In this document: positions 9,676 to 17,655 of the stretch, in pieces | Layout of the letters: the number at the start of each line of letters is the position of its first letter | How positions within the stretch are numbered: the first letter of the stretch is position 1 | Assembly: GCA_040382935.1 (NCBI GenBank) | Contig: JBEIEP010000003.1 | Span: 1 to 64,000, forward strand | Source of the DNA: JALQUL01 sp040382935 | GTDB lineage: Bacteria > Pseudomonadota > Gammaproteobacteria > Burkholderiales > Burkholderiaceae_C | Length of the DNA: 64,000 nt | Direction: 5' to 3' | The notes under the pieces: model-generated | What the model was told of the DNA's origin: nothing | Databases searched by the model: none | Seen by the model: the letters and a program-made list of their open reading frames with translations, nothing else | Translations under genes and position numbers: made by a program

Positions 9676-9800
9676 TTAAACCCTGCGCAGCCGCAAGTTG
9701 TCTTTGACTTGGTGCAACAAGGGCGTCAACGGATCGAGGCCAATACGCAAAGCCAAGTTGGTGCTTAGGATATCGACGGTCACCAAGTGCAGGATGGCAG
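9676..9800 (-). pseudogene. hexR: 3' remnant of a MurR/RpiR (HexR-like) regulator
   Basis: The minus frame ending at 9676 reads HLVTVDILSTNLALRIG and then LLHQVKDNLRLRR, which matches the very end of the SIS domain in RpiR/HexR regulators. Nothing of the HTH or the rest of the SIS domain is present. The frame enters directly from sequence resembling the end of glucose-6-phosphate dehydrogenase, offset by a frameshift. HexR normally controls zwf, pgi and other central sugar genes, and pgi lies next door. It looks like the surviving last 40 or so codons after a deletion. Identification is by recall of the family, not by alignment. Confidence 0.6.
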
Positions 9801-9960
9801 CACTTGGCCCCAAGTACCTGCCCTGTAGGGGCGGGGCCCTTGGGTATCCGACTTCCAATAGTTAAGCACTGACTCCACCCAACGCCAGTGGGCGATCTCT
9901 GCGCGCAGGGCCAACAGGTTTTGTGCCGAGGGTTTGCCAATGTAATGGTATATTTTTTTG
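9780..9960 (-). pseudogene. zwf: 3' remnant of zwf (glucose-6-phosphate dehydrogenase)
   Basis: The minus frame closing with TGA at 9780-9782 reads AHWRWVESVLNYW, then GPRPYRAGTWG. This is the C-terminal signature of glucose-6-phosphate dehydrogenase (family pattern AAWxWVDPILxxW ... PYxAGTWGP). Only about 55 codons remain, with no start, and the frame breaks into the hexR-like remnant. A gene normally near 480 codons is therefore gone from this locus. Whether an intact zwf exists elsewhere in the genome is unknown. Confidence 0.6.
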
Positions 9961-9973
9961 ATCTGGTTTTGAA

Positions 9974-9989
9974 TGTAACTAAGTTACTA
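9974..9989. promoter_or_regulatory. HexR-like operator palindrome upstream of pgi
   Basis: GTAACT-A-AGTTAC (9975-9987) is a perfect 13-base palindrome. With flanks, TGTAACTAAGTTACTA resembles the published HexR box TGTAATwwwATTACA. It lies about 70 bases before the pgi start, and a TACAAT -10-like hexamer follows at 9996-10001. A HexR role is inference from this resemblance and from the adjacent hexR/zwf relics. Confidence 0.45.
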
Positions 9990-10059
9990 GCTAACTACAA
10001 TCTAATTTGCTCTATTGCCTGCCCGGTGACACCCCTTAAACCCGTTTCAAAACCATCAT

Positions 10060-11643
10060 ATGACCCACCCCCTTACAACCGGTGCAGCTTGGAGTGCGCT
10101 CACCCAATATGGGCAATCGGCCGCGGCGGATTTGAACCTGTCCGACCTGTTTGCCGCACAGCCCAACCGATTTGCCGACCACTGTTTGCAAGCGGCGGGC
10201 ATTACCGTGGATTTATCCAAAAATCTGACCAACCCCAGTGTGGATGCCTTGCTGACGGACTTGGCCAACGCCACCGGTGTGTTGGCTCAGCGTGAGGCCT
10301 TGTTTGCAGGTGAGCCGATTAACAACACCGAGCAGCGTGCGGTCATGCACTGGTTGCTACGCTCGCCCAAAGGCGCACCACAGGCCAATTCCCAACTGGC
10401 GGCGGCGCACCAGCAGGTACACCAAACCCTGGACGCCATGCTGGCCTTTGCCGAGCAGGTGCGTGCCAACACAGGCATTACCGATGTGGTCAACATTGGT
10501 ATTGGGGGATCGGACCTAGGCCCGCAAATGGCCGTGCTGGCACTGCAAGACCATAAGCTTGCTGGCAAACGGTTTCATTTTGTGAGCAATGTGGACGGTC
10601 ATGAAATGGCCGCAACGCTTAACGGTTTGCGCCCCGAGAGCACCTTGTTTTTGGTGGCCTCCAAAACCTTTACCACAGCAGAAACGATGCTGAACGCGCA
10701 CACCGCAAAAACCTGGTTTTTAGCGCAGGGCGGCACCCACACCCAGGGCCATTTTGTAGGCCTGACCACCAACGTGGCGGCGGCGGCACAATTTGGCATT
10801 GCCCATACCTTTGGGTTTTGGGATTGGGTAGGCGGGCGTTACTCGATATGGTCGTCGATTGGGTTGTCCTTGGCCATTGCCATTGGGGCCAAAGGCTTTA
10901 CCGACCTGCTGGCCGGTGCCCACGCCATGGACGAGCACTTTCGCATCACACCCCTTGCGCACAACCTTCCTGCGCGGCTGGCATTATTGGATGTGTGGTA
11001 CCGCAACGGCTTGGGCTACACCAGCCGCTGCGTAGCACCCTACCACAGTGCGCTACGCCGTTTGCCAGCCTACTTGCAGCAGTTAGAGATGGAGAGCAAC
11101 GGCAAACGGGTGGACCGCCACGGCGCCACGCTGGCCATAGCCACCAGCCCGGTGGTGTGGGGCGAGCCGGGCACCAATGGCCAGCACGCTTTCTTTCAGA
11201 TGCTGCACCAGAGTAATGACGTGATTCCGGTGGAATTTATTGGCGTGCAAAAGGCCAGCCACCACCTGCCCGGCCATCACACCCAACTACTGGCCAATCT
11301 ATTGGCGCAATCTCAAGCCCTGATGCAGGGTAAAGCCGACGCGGGTGGCCACCGCCACTTTACCGGCAACAGGCCCAGCACCATCATCATGCTCGATGCC
11401 CTAACCCCCGAACGCTTGGGCGCACTCATCGCCCTTTACGAACACCGGGTATTTGTGGCCGGGGCGCTGTGGGGTATTAACAGTTTTGACCAGTGGGGTG
11501 TAGAGCTGGCCAAAGTGCTGGCCAGCCAGGTACAGCAGGCCTTGCAAACGGGCCAGACCGCTGGACTGGATGCGTCTACGGCGGGGTGGGTGCGGGTGTT
11601 GGGGGGATTTTCACCTAGTTCCGATTTAGGAAAAAATGTATAA
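10060..11643 (+). CDS. pgi: Glucose-6-phosphate isomerase
   Basis: 527 residues, normal for bacterial Pgi. It interconverts glucose-6-phosphate and fructose-6-phosphate in the cytoplasm. Visible signatures are IGIGGSDLGPQM and SKTFTTAETM (sugar-phosphate binding), VGGRYSIWSSIG (family pattern 1), ESNGKRVDRHG, GEPGTNGQHAFFQ with the conserved His, and FDQWGVELAK carrying the catalytic Lys near the C-terminus. The frame is intact, in contrast to the neighbouring zwf and hexR relics. A HexR-like palindrome lies in its promoter region. The ATG at 10060 has only a weak ribosome-binding site but fits the family N-terminus. Confidence 0.96.
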   Translation: MTHPLTTGAAWSALTQYGQSAAADLNLSDLFAAQPNRFADHCLQAAGITVDLSKNLTNPSVDALLTDLANATGVLAQREALFAGEPINNTEQRAVMHWLLRSPKGAPQANSQLAAAHQQVHQTLDAMLAFAEQVRANTGITDVVNIGIGGSDLGPQMAVLALQDHKLAGKRFHFVSNVDGHEMAATLNGLRPESTLFLVASKTFTTAETMLNAHTAKTWFLAQGGTHTQGHFVGLTTNVAAAAQFGIAHTFGFWDWVGGRYSIWSSIGLSLAIAIGAKGFTDLLAGAHAMDEHFRITPLAHNLPARLALLDVWYRNGLGYTSRCVAPYHSALRRLPAYLQQLEMESNGKRVDRHGATLAIATSPVVWGEPGTNGQHAFFQMLHQSNDVIPVEFIGVQKASHHLPGHHTQLLANLLAQSQALMQGKADAGGHRHFTGNRPSTIIMLDALTPERLGALIALYEHRVFVAGALWGINSFDQWGVELAKVLASQVQQALQTGQTAGLDASTAGWVRVLGGFSPSSDLGKNV

Positions 11644-11795
11644 AATAAGGCTATCAAGCCAAAATTACACGCCATGCCCTACCACGAGGAATTTGACTGT
11701 CGTGGTGAAAAGTGAGTGCTTTCGCAGTGTGCCGGGCTTAGCACATAATCGGCGATTGACAATGAAATAGACCCGAGGTGCGACTAAGTGTCGGC

Positions 11796-11905
11796 GCCGA
11801 TTGAGTATCGAGCCACGAAAATGGATGAACCACAAGGCGATTTTTTGGCTCCTACTGCCCGGTAGTAGCCAAAAAGCCAACGCAGTGGCGTGTCATTGTC
11901 GGGGC
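11796..11905 (-). repeat. Degenerate copy of the 161-bp MITE family
   Basis: The reverse complement of this stretch aligns with the core of the elements at 31447 and 33783: shared blocks include CTGCGTTGGCTTT, CGCCTTGTGGT and CATCCATT. By eye it is about 80 percent alike. The central hairpin is kept (GGCTCCTACTG / CGGTAGTAGCC). The terminal inverted repeats are not recognisable. It lies between pgi and the pilin gene, within the 286-base gap that otherwise shows nothing I can name. Confidence 0.6.
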
Positions 11906-11929
11906 AATTTTTGAACTGGAGAAAACCCC

Positions 11930-12469
11930 ATGAAACTGAAACATAAACTACAAAAAGGCTTCACGCTTATCGAGCTCATGATTGTCGTCGCCATTGTTGG
12001 TATATTGGCTGCCGTTGCGTTGCCATCGTACAATGACTACACCACCCGTGCCCGCGTGGCCGAAGTGATTCTCGCCGGGACACCTTGCAAAATTGCTATT
12101 ACCGAATGGCTTGCAACTGCCAACCTGCAATCCAATGGCACCCTGCGAGCCGCCCCTGACGGGTATGGCTGCGAAGTGGATACATCAAGTGGTCCGGTAG
12201 GGCGTTTCGTTCGATTTATTAAAACCGATTCTGACGCTGTCATAACGATCGGAACAACGGCAGCGGCAACAGGCACAGTAAACCAAGGCATACGATTGAG
12301 GCCATGCAGCAATGGGGGTGCAACCAGTACGAACTGTACCGCATCAGGAACGGTAAGCGGGACACAACCAAACCGAAACATTGCGGTTTGGTTGTGTGGC
12401 CCATCAGTTGGAAACATTGCGGCTTCGCCAGTTGAAGTGAAGTACCTGCCAACGTCTTGCCGTAATTAG
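11930..12469 (+). CDS. Type IV pilin
   Basis: 179 residues. The short leader MKLKHKLQKG is followed by FTLIELMIVVAIVGILAAVA, the classical prepilin peptidase site and N-methylated helix with Glu5. The globular domain ends in a cysteine loop (WLCGP ... LPTSC), the disulfide-bounded D-region of PilA/PilE-type major pilins. GGAG lies eight bases before the ATG. The mature protein would be exported through PilD/PilQ machinery encoded elsewhere and assemble into pili for twitching, adhesion or DNA uptake. No other pilus gene is nearby. The coding region holds a perfect 14-bp hairpin at 12362-12397. A minor pilin is the alternative. Confidence 0.9.
   Translation: MKLKHKLQKGFTLIELMIVVAIVGILAAVALPSYNDYTTRARVAEVILAGTPCKIAITEWLATANLQSNGTLRAAPDGYGCEVDTSSGPVGRFVRFIKTDSDAVITIGTTAAATGTVNQGIRLRPCSNGGATSTNCTASGTVSGTQPNRNIAVWLCGPSVGNIAASPVEVKYLPTSCRN
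12362..12397. repeat. Perfect 14-bp hairpin inside the pilin gene
   Basis: ACACAACCAAACCG (12362-12375) and its exact complement CGGTTTGGTTGTGT (12384-12397) surround an 8-base loop. The 12-mer GAAACATTGCGG occurs at 12375-12386 and again at 12411-12422, 36 bases apart and so in frame. The function is unknown; it could shape mRNA stability or mark a recombination point in a variable pilin tail. Confidence 0.6.
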
Positions 12470-12563
12470 CGGTGTAGGTACCACTGCAGGGGGCGTTAGA
12501 AAAAGATTTTGCTGCAGCGCCATTTCGACGCACCTGGTTCACCCGCCCCTTTACGAACCGAGG

Positions 12564-13139
12564 TTATCGCTCCGCTTCAAACATCACCCCCTGCTCCGTC
12601 AAAATCGTATCCAAGGGGACGTCGTGGACTTGGGGTGTAAAGTCGGGCACAAAGCCCTGTGCAAAGCCTAGGCCTACGGTGTAGGGTTTGGGTTGCAAGG
12701 TGGCCAGGGTTCTGTCATAAAAGCCGCCGCCATAGCCCAAGCGGTAGCCGCCCGGCCCATAGCCCACGCAGGGCACCAGTAGCACGGTAGGCACCAGCAG
12801 GTCGGTGTCTTTGGGTTTGGGGATGCCGTAGGCGTCTTCTTCCATGGCGCAGCCGGGGTACCAGGCATGGAAAGTCAGGGTTTTGTGCACCTTATTGACC
12901 ACCGGCAGACCAATGCGGCGTTTGCCCGCTTGGTTGAGCACGCCGTCTTCTTGCCAGCGGTACAGGGCCGGTAAGGGGTCAAACTCGCCTTTAATGGGCC
13001 AGTAAGCCCCAATGGTGGAGTCTTGGCGGCCCACCAACCACACCCGCAGCGTTTGCTGCAAACGCTCAATTTTGGCGACGCGGTCGGCCAGTTGGAGTCT
13101 TTCACTCACCAAGGATTTTCTGACGCTGGATTTGTCCAT
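12564..13139 (-). CDS. 5-formyltetrahydrofolate cyclo-ligase family protein
   Basis: 191 residues, usual size for the family (YgfA/Fau, MTHFS). It uses ATP to convert 5-formyl-THF into 5,10-methenyl-THF in the cytoplasm, returning the storage folate to one-carbon metabolism. Evidence is the N-terminal basic helix (KSSVRKSLVSERL), GAYWPIKGEFDP, and the hallmark GYGPGGYRLGYGGGFYDR, where the glycine-rich loop binds ATP and folate. It is divergent from the lytic transglycosylase, with only nine bases between start codons, so the promoters of each gene lie within the other. Confidence 0.9.
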   Translation of the reverse strand: MDKSSVRKSLVSERLQLADRVAKIERLQQTLRVWLVGRQDSTIGAYWPIKGEFDPLPALYRWQEDGVLNQAGKRRIGLPVVNKVHKTLTFHAWYPGCAMEEDAYGIPKPKDTDLLVPTVLLVPCVGYGPGGYRLGYGGGFYDRTLATLQPKPYTVGLGFAQGFVPDFTPQVHDVPLDTILTEQGVMFEAER

Positions 13140-13148
13140 AATCTGCCT

Positions 13149-15122
13149 ATGACTCTTTCAGTTTGTTTCGCCCAGATTGCGCGTTTGACTCTGGCATGGG
13201 CCGTCACTTTGACGCCCTTGGTTTGCCCCGCACAAAACATACCCTCTGATGGTGTGATATTGGACATGGCGCAAGCATATCGCAAAGGCGATAGCAAAGC
13301 CTTGGCGACCCTTTTACCAAAGGCCAAAGACCACCTGCTGGAGCCTTGGGCGGCCTACTGGGAACTGGCAACTAGGCTAGGTACGGCACAAGCCAAGGAG
13401 GTGGACGCGTTCTTGACCCGTTACCAAGGAAGCTACCAAGAAGACCGTCTGCGCAACGACTACCTTTTGCTGTTGGGTCAAAGACGGGACTGGCTGGGCT
13501 TTAGCAAATACCACAGCGCCTACCGCATGCAAGACGACGTGCAGGTACGCTGCTACGCCTTAGTGGCCCAATCCATACACGATTTGCAAGCCATTGGGCC
13601 CACTGTCAGCGCCCTGTGGCTGGCCCAGAGGGAGGCAGACGACGCCTGTACCATGGCCGTGGGGCAACAAGTCAAACTGGGGAAGCTTGATGACCTTACG
13701 GTGTGGAAGCGCGCGCGCCAAGGCATGGAGTACAGCCGCCCGCGTGTGGTGCAAAGCGCGCTGGCGCTACTTAAAACCGAATGGGCCGATACCGCCGAAA
13801 AAATTTACGCCCAACCCGAAAAATTTCTAGAGGGTAAGGTACTTGCCCTGCGCACCCGCACCCGTGAACTGGTGACATTGGCCTTGGTGCGCCTAGCGGT
13901 AAACGACGTTGCGGCCGCGCGCGAACAGGTATCTCGCGTGCGTTGGCGCTCACAGCTAACTACCGAAGAGCTCAGTTGGGTCTGGGCGGTGATAGGCCGT
14001 CAGTCTGCACTTAATTTGTCGGACCAGGCCTTGGACGACTTTGCCCGAGCCAAAGAGGTGTTCATCTCCCAAGACCACCTGGCCTGGAAAGCCCGCGCTG
14101 CACTGCGCGCACAAAACATGGCCGTGCTGCTGGCAACGATTGAGCATATGGGCAGCAAACAACAGGCCGAACCGGTATGGGTGTACTGGCGGGCCAAAGC
14201 CCTTTCGTCGGTCCAGCCCCATCCCTTGTCTGGTGAGTTGTTTAAACGCATCGCAGGCCCAACGGGTTTTTATGAGCAATTGGCTTTAGAAGAACTGGGG
14301 CAAAAAATCAGTACGCCACCGGCCCCACCGCTGGAGCCTGCAGAGCTCCAACGTGCGCAGCAACACCCAGGGCTGAGGCGCGCAGTAGCGGCCATCGAGC
14401 TAGGGCTTCGCAGCGAGGGGGTGCGCGAATGGAATTACATCACCAACCTGCACGACAAGGGTGGCATGGGTGACGCCGCGCTCAGAGGTGCGGCGCAGTG
14501 GGCTTGTGAGTTGCAGCTATGGGACCGGTGCATCAACACCAGCGACCGCACGGACCAAGTGATTGACTGGTCACAGCGCTATCCCACCCCGCTCAAGGGC
14601 GCAGTACTGGCACGCACCCGAGAAATAGACCTCGATCCCGCGTATGTGTACGGCTTGATGCGCCAAGAGAGCCGATTCGTCGTGCAGGCTCGTTCAGGCG
14701 TAGGGGCCAGTGGACTGATGCAGGTGATGCCCGCCACCGCCAAGTGGACTGCAAAAAAAATCGGTATGACCGGGTTTACGGTGGACCAACTGCACGACGA
14801 AGCCACCAACATTGCGATTGGAACGGCCTACCTCAAACTGGTGCTGGACGAGTTTGAAGGACACACCGCAATGGCCGCTGGCGCATACAACGCAGGGCCG
14901 TCACGGGTGCGTTTTTGGCGCATGGGGCCGCGAATGGAAGCGGCGGCCTGGATTGAAAACATCCCGTTTACTGAAACGCGCGACTATGTAAAAAAAGTGT
15001 TGTCTAACTCGGTGGTGTATGCATCCTTGCTGACCGGTCAACCCCAGTCCTTAAAGGCGCGGCTGCCGCAGGTAGGCCCACGTAAATCAGAAGCCCCAGT
15101 GCCCGATGGCACCTTGCCCTGA
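13149..15122 (+). CDS. slt: Soluble lytic murein transglycosylase
   Basis: 657 residues from ATG 13149; the reading frame extends upstream, but that part is antisense to the cyclo-ligase and lacks a signal. A Sec signal peptide covers about 1-28 (LTPLVCPAQN). The long alpha-helical superhelix of Slt70-type enzymes fills the middle. The catalytic SLT domain is C-terminal: GLMRQESRFVVQARSGVG with the catalytic Glu near 507, then ASGLMQVMPATAKW and AAGAYNAGPSRV. It cleaves peptidoglycan in the periplasm with 1,6-anhydro-muropeptide formation. It leads a plus-strand series with SDR, GMC oxidoreductase and TSUP genes (gap 29 bases). AmpG, which would import its products, is encoded at 30079. Confidence 0.94.
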   Translation: MTLSVCFAQIARLTLAWAVTLTPLVCPAQNIPSDGVILDMAQAYRKGDSKALATLLPKAKDHLLEPWAAYWELATRLGTAQAKEVDAFLTRYQGSYQEDRLRNDYLLLLGQRRDWLGFSKYHSAYRMQDDVQVRCYALVAQSIHDLQAIGPTVSALWLAQREADDACTMAVGQQVKLGKLDDLTVWKRARQGMEYSRPRVVQSALALLKTEWADTAEKIYAQPEKFLEGKVLALRTRTRELVTLALVRLAVNDVAAAREQVSRVRWRSQLTTEELSWVWAVIGRQSALNLSDQALDDFARAKEVFISQDHLAWKARAALRAQNMAVLLATIEHMGSKQQAEPVWVYWRAKALSSVQPHPLSGELFKRIAGPTGFYEQLALEELGQKISTPPAPPLEPAELQRAQQHPGLRRAVAAIELGLRSEGVREWNYITNLHDKGGMGDAALRGAAQWACELQLWDRCINTSDRTDQVIDWSQRYPTPLKGAVLARTREIDLDPAYVYGLMRQESRFVVQARSGVGASGLMQVMPATAKWTAKKIGMTGFTVDQLHDEATNIAIGTAYLKLVLDEFEGHTAMAAGAYNAGPSRVRFWRMGPRMEAAAWIENIPFTETRDYVKKVLSNSVVYASLLTGQPQSLKARLPQVGPRKSEAPVPDGTLP

Positions 15123-15151
15123 AGCCGGTTGCGTACCCCAAGGAAATTACC

Positions 15152-15961
15152 ATGCCCTCTCATGACTCCTCCCCCCTTGCAGGCTCTGGCATGAAGGCAT
15201 CCCACGCGGTACTTTTGATTACCGGTGCCAGCCGAGGCATTGGGGCGCAAGTGGCCTTACTAGCCGCACAACAGGGCTACGCTGTTGCGGTCAATTACGA
15301 ACAGCAGCACGGGGCGGCACAGGCGCTTTGCGATCAGATTAACGCCCTCCCCAGTCACGCGCCGTGCATGGCGGTGCAGGCCAATGTGGCCGACGAGTTG
15401 CAGGTGCGGGCTATGTTTGACGAGGTGCGCCATACCTTGGGGCCGGTGCGCTATTTGGTGAACAACGCCGGGGTGGTGGATGTGGCCAGCAAGGTGGCCG
15501 ATATGTCGGTAGCGCGGTGGCGTCGTATGTTTGATGTAAACGTGCTGGGCACCTTTTTGTGCGCGCGTGAGGCGGTTTTGCAGATGCAGTCCGTCCCCTT
15601 GAGACCAGGGCAACCGCGTGGAGCCATTGTGAATGTGAGCAGTGTGGCGGCGCGTTTGGGATCACCCGGTCAGTACGTGGACTACGCCAGCGCCAAGGCG
15701 GCGGTGGACACCTTTACGCTGGGTTTGGCCAGAGAGTTGGCACCGGATGGCATACGTGTGAATGCCGTGCGACCCGGCATCATAGACACCGAAATCCATG
15801 CCAGCGGTGGCCAGCCCCAGCGTGTGGCCCAATTGGGGCCCCAGCAGCCCATGGGCCGTGCGGGTACGGCCTTAGAAGTGGCCCAAAGCATTGTGTGGTT
15901 GTTGTCGAACCAGGCCAGCTATGTAACCGGGTCGATTTTGGATGTGGCGGGTGGGCGATAA
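15152..15961 (+). CDS. Short-chain dehydrogenase/reductase
   Basis: 269 residues. A classical SDR: TGASRGIG cofactor loop near 25-32, NNAGV near 108, catalytic Ser in VNVSSVAA, and YASAK with catalytic Tyr and Lys (about 178-182). RPGIIDTE and the C-terminal SYVTGSILDVAGG are typical of the FabG-like subgroup. AAGGAA lies six bases before ATG 15152, which supports this start over the internal Met at 15191. The sequence resembles glucose/FabG-type oxidoreductases, but the substrate cannot be fixed. It is followed 17 bases later by a GMC oxidoreductase, suggesting a shared alcohol or aldehyde oxidation route. Confidence 0.88.
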   Translation: MPSHDSSPLAGSGMKASHAVLLITGASRGIGAQVALLAAQQGYAVAVNYEQQHGAAQALCDQINALPSHAPCMAVQANVADELQVRAMFDEVRHTLGPVRYLVNNAGVVDVASKVADMSVARWRRMFDVNVLGTFLCAREAVLQMQSVPLRPGQPRGAIVNVSSVAARLGSPGQYVDYASAKAAVDTFTLGLARELAPDGIRVNAVRPGIIDTEIHASGGQPQRVAQLGPQQPMGRAGTALEVAQSIVWLLSNQASYVTGSILDVAGGR

Positions 15962-15978
15962 GGCGATGAAAAAGAGCA

Positions 15979-17655
15979 ATGACAACAACGCATTTTGACT
16001 ACATCATTGTGGGCGCGGGAACCGCCGGTTGCCTGCTGGCCAATCGCCTAAGTGCCGACGCCAGCAAACAGGTGCTGTTGATTGAGGCGGGGCCCACCGA
16101 CCGCTACCATTGGATTCACATTCCGGTGGGGTATTTGTATTGCATTGGCAACCCCAAGGTGGATTGGTGTTTTCAAACGGCTGCAGAGCCGGGCTTGAAT
16201 GGCCGCCGCTTGCGTTACCCAAGGGGCAAGGCGCTGGGCGGGTGTAGCAGCATCAACGGCATGATTTACATGCGCGGGCAAGCGCGTGATTACGACCACT
16301 GGGCCGATGTGGTGGGTGACGACAGTTGGCGTTGGGAGCGTGTGCTGCCGTTGTTCAAGTCCCACGAGGACTACCATTTGGGGGCCTCAAAAAACCACGG
16401 TAGTGGTGGCGAATGGCGGGTGGAGCGGGCACGGGTGCGTTGGGATGTGTTGGATGCGTTTGAGGTGGCCGCCAATCAGGCGGGCATTCCTAGCACCCCT
16501 GACTTTAACCAGGGCGACAACACGGGGGTGGGGTATTTTGAGGTGAACCAACGCCGGGGTTGGCGTTGGAACACGGCCAAGGCCTTTTTGAACAAAACCG
16601 TGCGCCAGCGGCCCAACTTAACCGTGTGGACGCATAGCCAGGCCACGCGCATTGTGCTTGCCCAACAGCCGGACCAGCCTTTGCGAGCGGTGGGGGTGGA
16701 GGTGCTACGGCAAGAGCGAGGCGCAGCCAAAAAGGTGACCGCCCATGCCCGGCTAGAAGTGGTGATGACTGCGGGGGCCATTGGCACCCCGCATTTAATG
16801 CAAGTGTCGGGCCTGGGCCCAGCCAACTTGTTGCACAGCCAAGGGGTGGTGGTGCGGGCCGATTTACCAGGTGTGGGGGCTAACCTACAAGACCACTTGC
16901 AAATCCGAAGCGTGTACACCCTGCAAGGGGCCAAAACGCTCAACACCCTGGCCAGTTCTTGGTGGGGTAAAACCAAAATCGCCCTTGAATACGCACTCAA
17001 GCGCTCTGGCCCCATGAGCATGGCTCCCAGCCAATTGGGTGCCTTTACCAAAAGTGATGCCAGCCAGCCCTATGCCAATTTGGAGTACCACATTCAACCC
17101 CTCAGCCTGGATGCCTTTGGCGAACCGCTACACACCTTCCCGGCCATGACGGCCAGCGTTTGCAACCTTAACCCCACCAGCAGGGGGCAGGTGAGCATCG
17201 CCTCGCCCGATATCGCGCAACCCCCGGTGATTGCACCCAACTACCTCAGTACCGAAGCCGACCAGCGTGTAGCGGCACAGTCCCTGCGGGTCACGCGGCA
17301 CATCATGGCCCAATCGGGAATGGCCCGCTACCAACCTGTCGAGTACAAGCCCGGTGTGCAATACCAAACCGATGACGAACTGACACGCTTGGCCGGAGAC
17401 ATTGCCAGCACCATCTTTCATCCGGTAGGCACCACCAAAATGGGGATTACTGAGGGACCAAACGCTGACGCGATGACGGTGGTCAACGCCCGGCTGCAGG
17501 TGCGCGGAGTGGCGGGCCTACGGATTGCCGATGCGGGCATCATGCCCACCATTACCAGTGGCAACACCAACTCGCCCACGCTCATGATTGCCGAGAAGGC
17601 TGCGCACTTGATGCAAGAGGACGCGCGCCAAGGCAGATCGGGGCGGGACGCCTGA
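15979..17655 (+). CDS. GMC-family FAD-dependent oxidoreductase (choline dehydrogenase-like)
   Basis: 558 residues, standard for the family. The FAD-binding VGAGTAGCLLANRLS is at the N-terminus, followed by GKALGGCSSINGMIYMRG (GMC signature 1), GAIGTPHLMQVSGLGP (signature 2) and the C-terminal HPVGTTKMG with the active-site His, then SGNTNSPTLMIAEKAA. Members oxidise alcohols such as choline, polyethylene glycol or aryl alcohols. No betB or choline transporter is nearby, so the betA label is not justified. Its stop overlaps the start of the TSUP permease (TGATG), and an SDR lies just upstream. Confidence 0.92.
   Translation: MTTTHFDYIIVGAGTAGCLLANRLSADASKQVLLIEAGPTDRYHWIHIPVGYLYCIGNPKVDWCFQTAAEPGLNGRRLRYPRGKALGGCSSINGMIYMRGQARDYDHWADVVGDDSWRWERVLPLFKSHEDYHLGASKNHGSGGEWRVERARVRWDVLDAFEVAANQAGIPSTPDFNQGDNTGVGYFEVNQRRGWRWNTAKAFLNKTVRQRPNLTVWTHSQATRIVLAQQPDQPLRAVGVEVLRQERGAAKKVTAHARLEVVMTAGAIGTPHLMQVSGLGPANLLHSQGVVVRADLPGVGANLQDHLQIRSVYTLQGAKTLNTLASSWWGKTKIALEYALKRSGPMSMAPSQLGAFTKSDASQPYANLEYHIQPLSLDAFGEPLHTFPAMTASVCNLNPTSRGQVSIASPDIAQPPVIAPNYLSTEADQRVAAQSLRVTRHIMAQSGMARYQPVEYKPGVQYQTDDELTRLAGDIASTIFHPVGTTKMGITEGPNADAMTVVNARLQVRGVAGLRIADAGIMPTITSGNTNSPTLMIAEKAAHLMQEDARQGRSGRDA

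Noticed and set aside
11881..11900. A sigma-54-like promoter (TGGCGTGTCATTGT) before the pilin gene
   Set aside because: The -12 element reads GT instead of GC, and the stretch is part of the decayed MITE, so the match is probably chance.
15979..17655. betA (choline dehydrogenase) as a firm gene name
   Set aside because: GMC signatures fit several alcohol oxidases, and no betB, betI or choline transporter is nearby.
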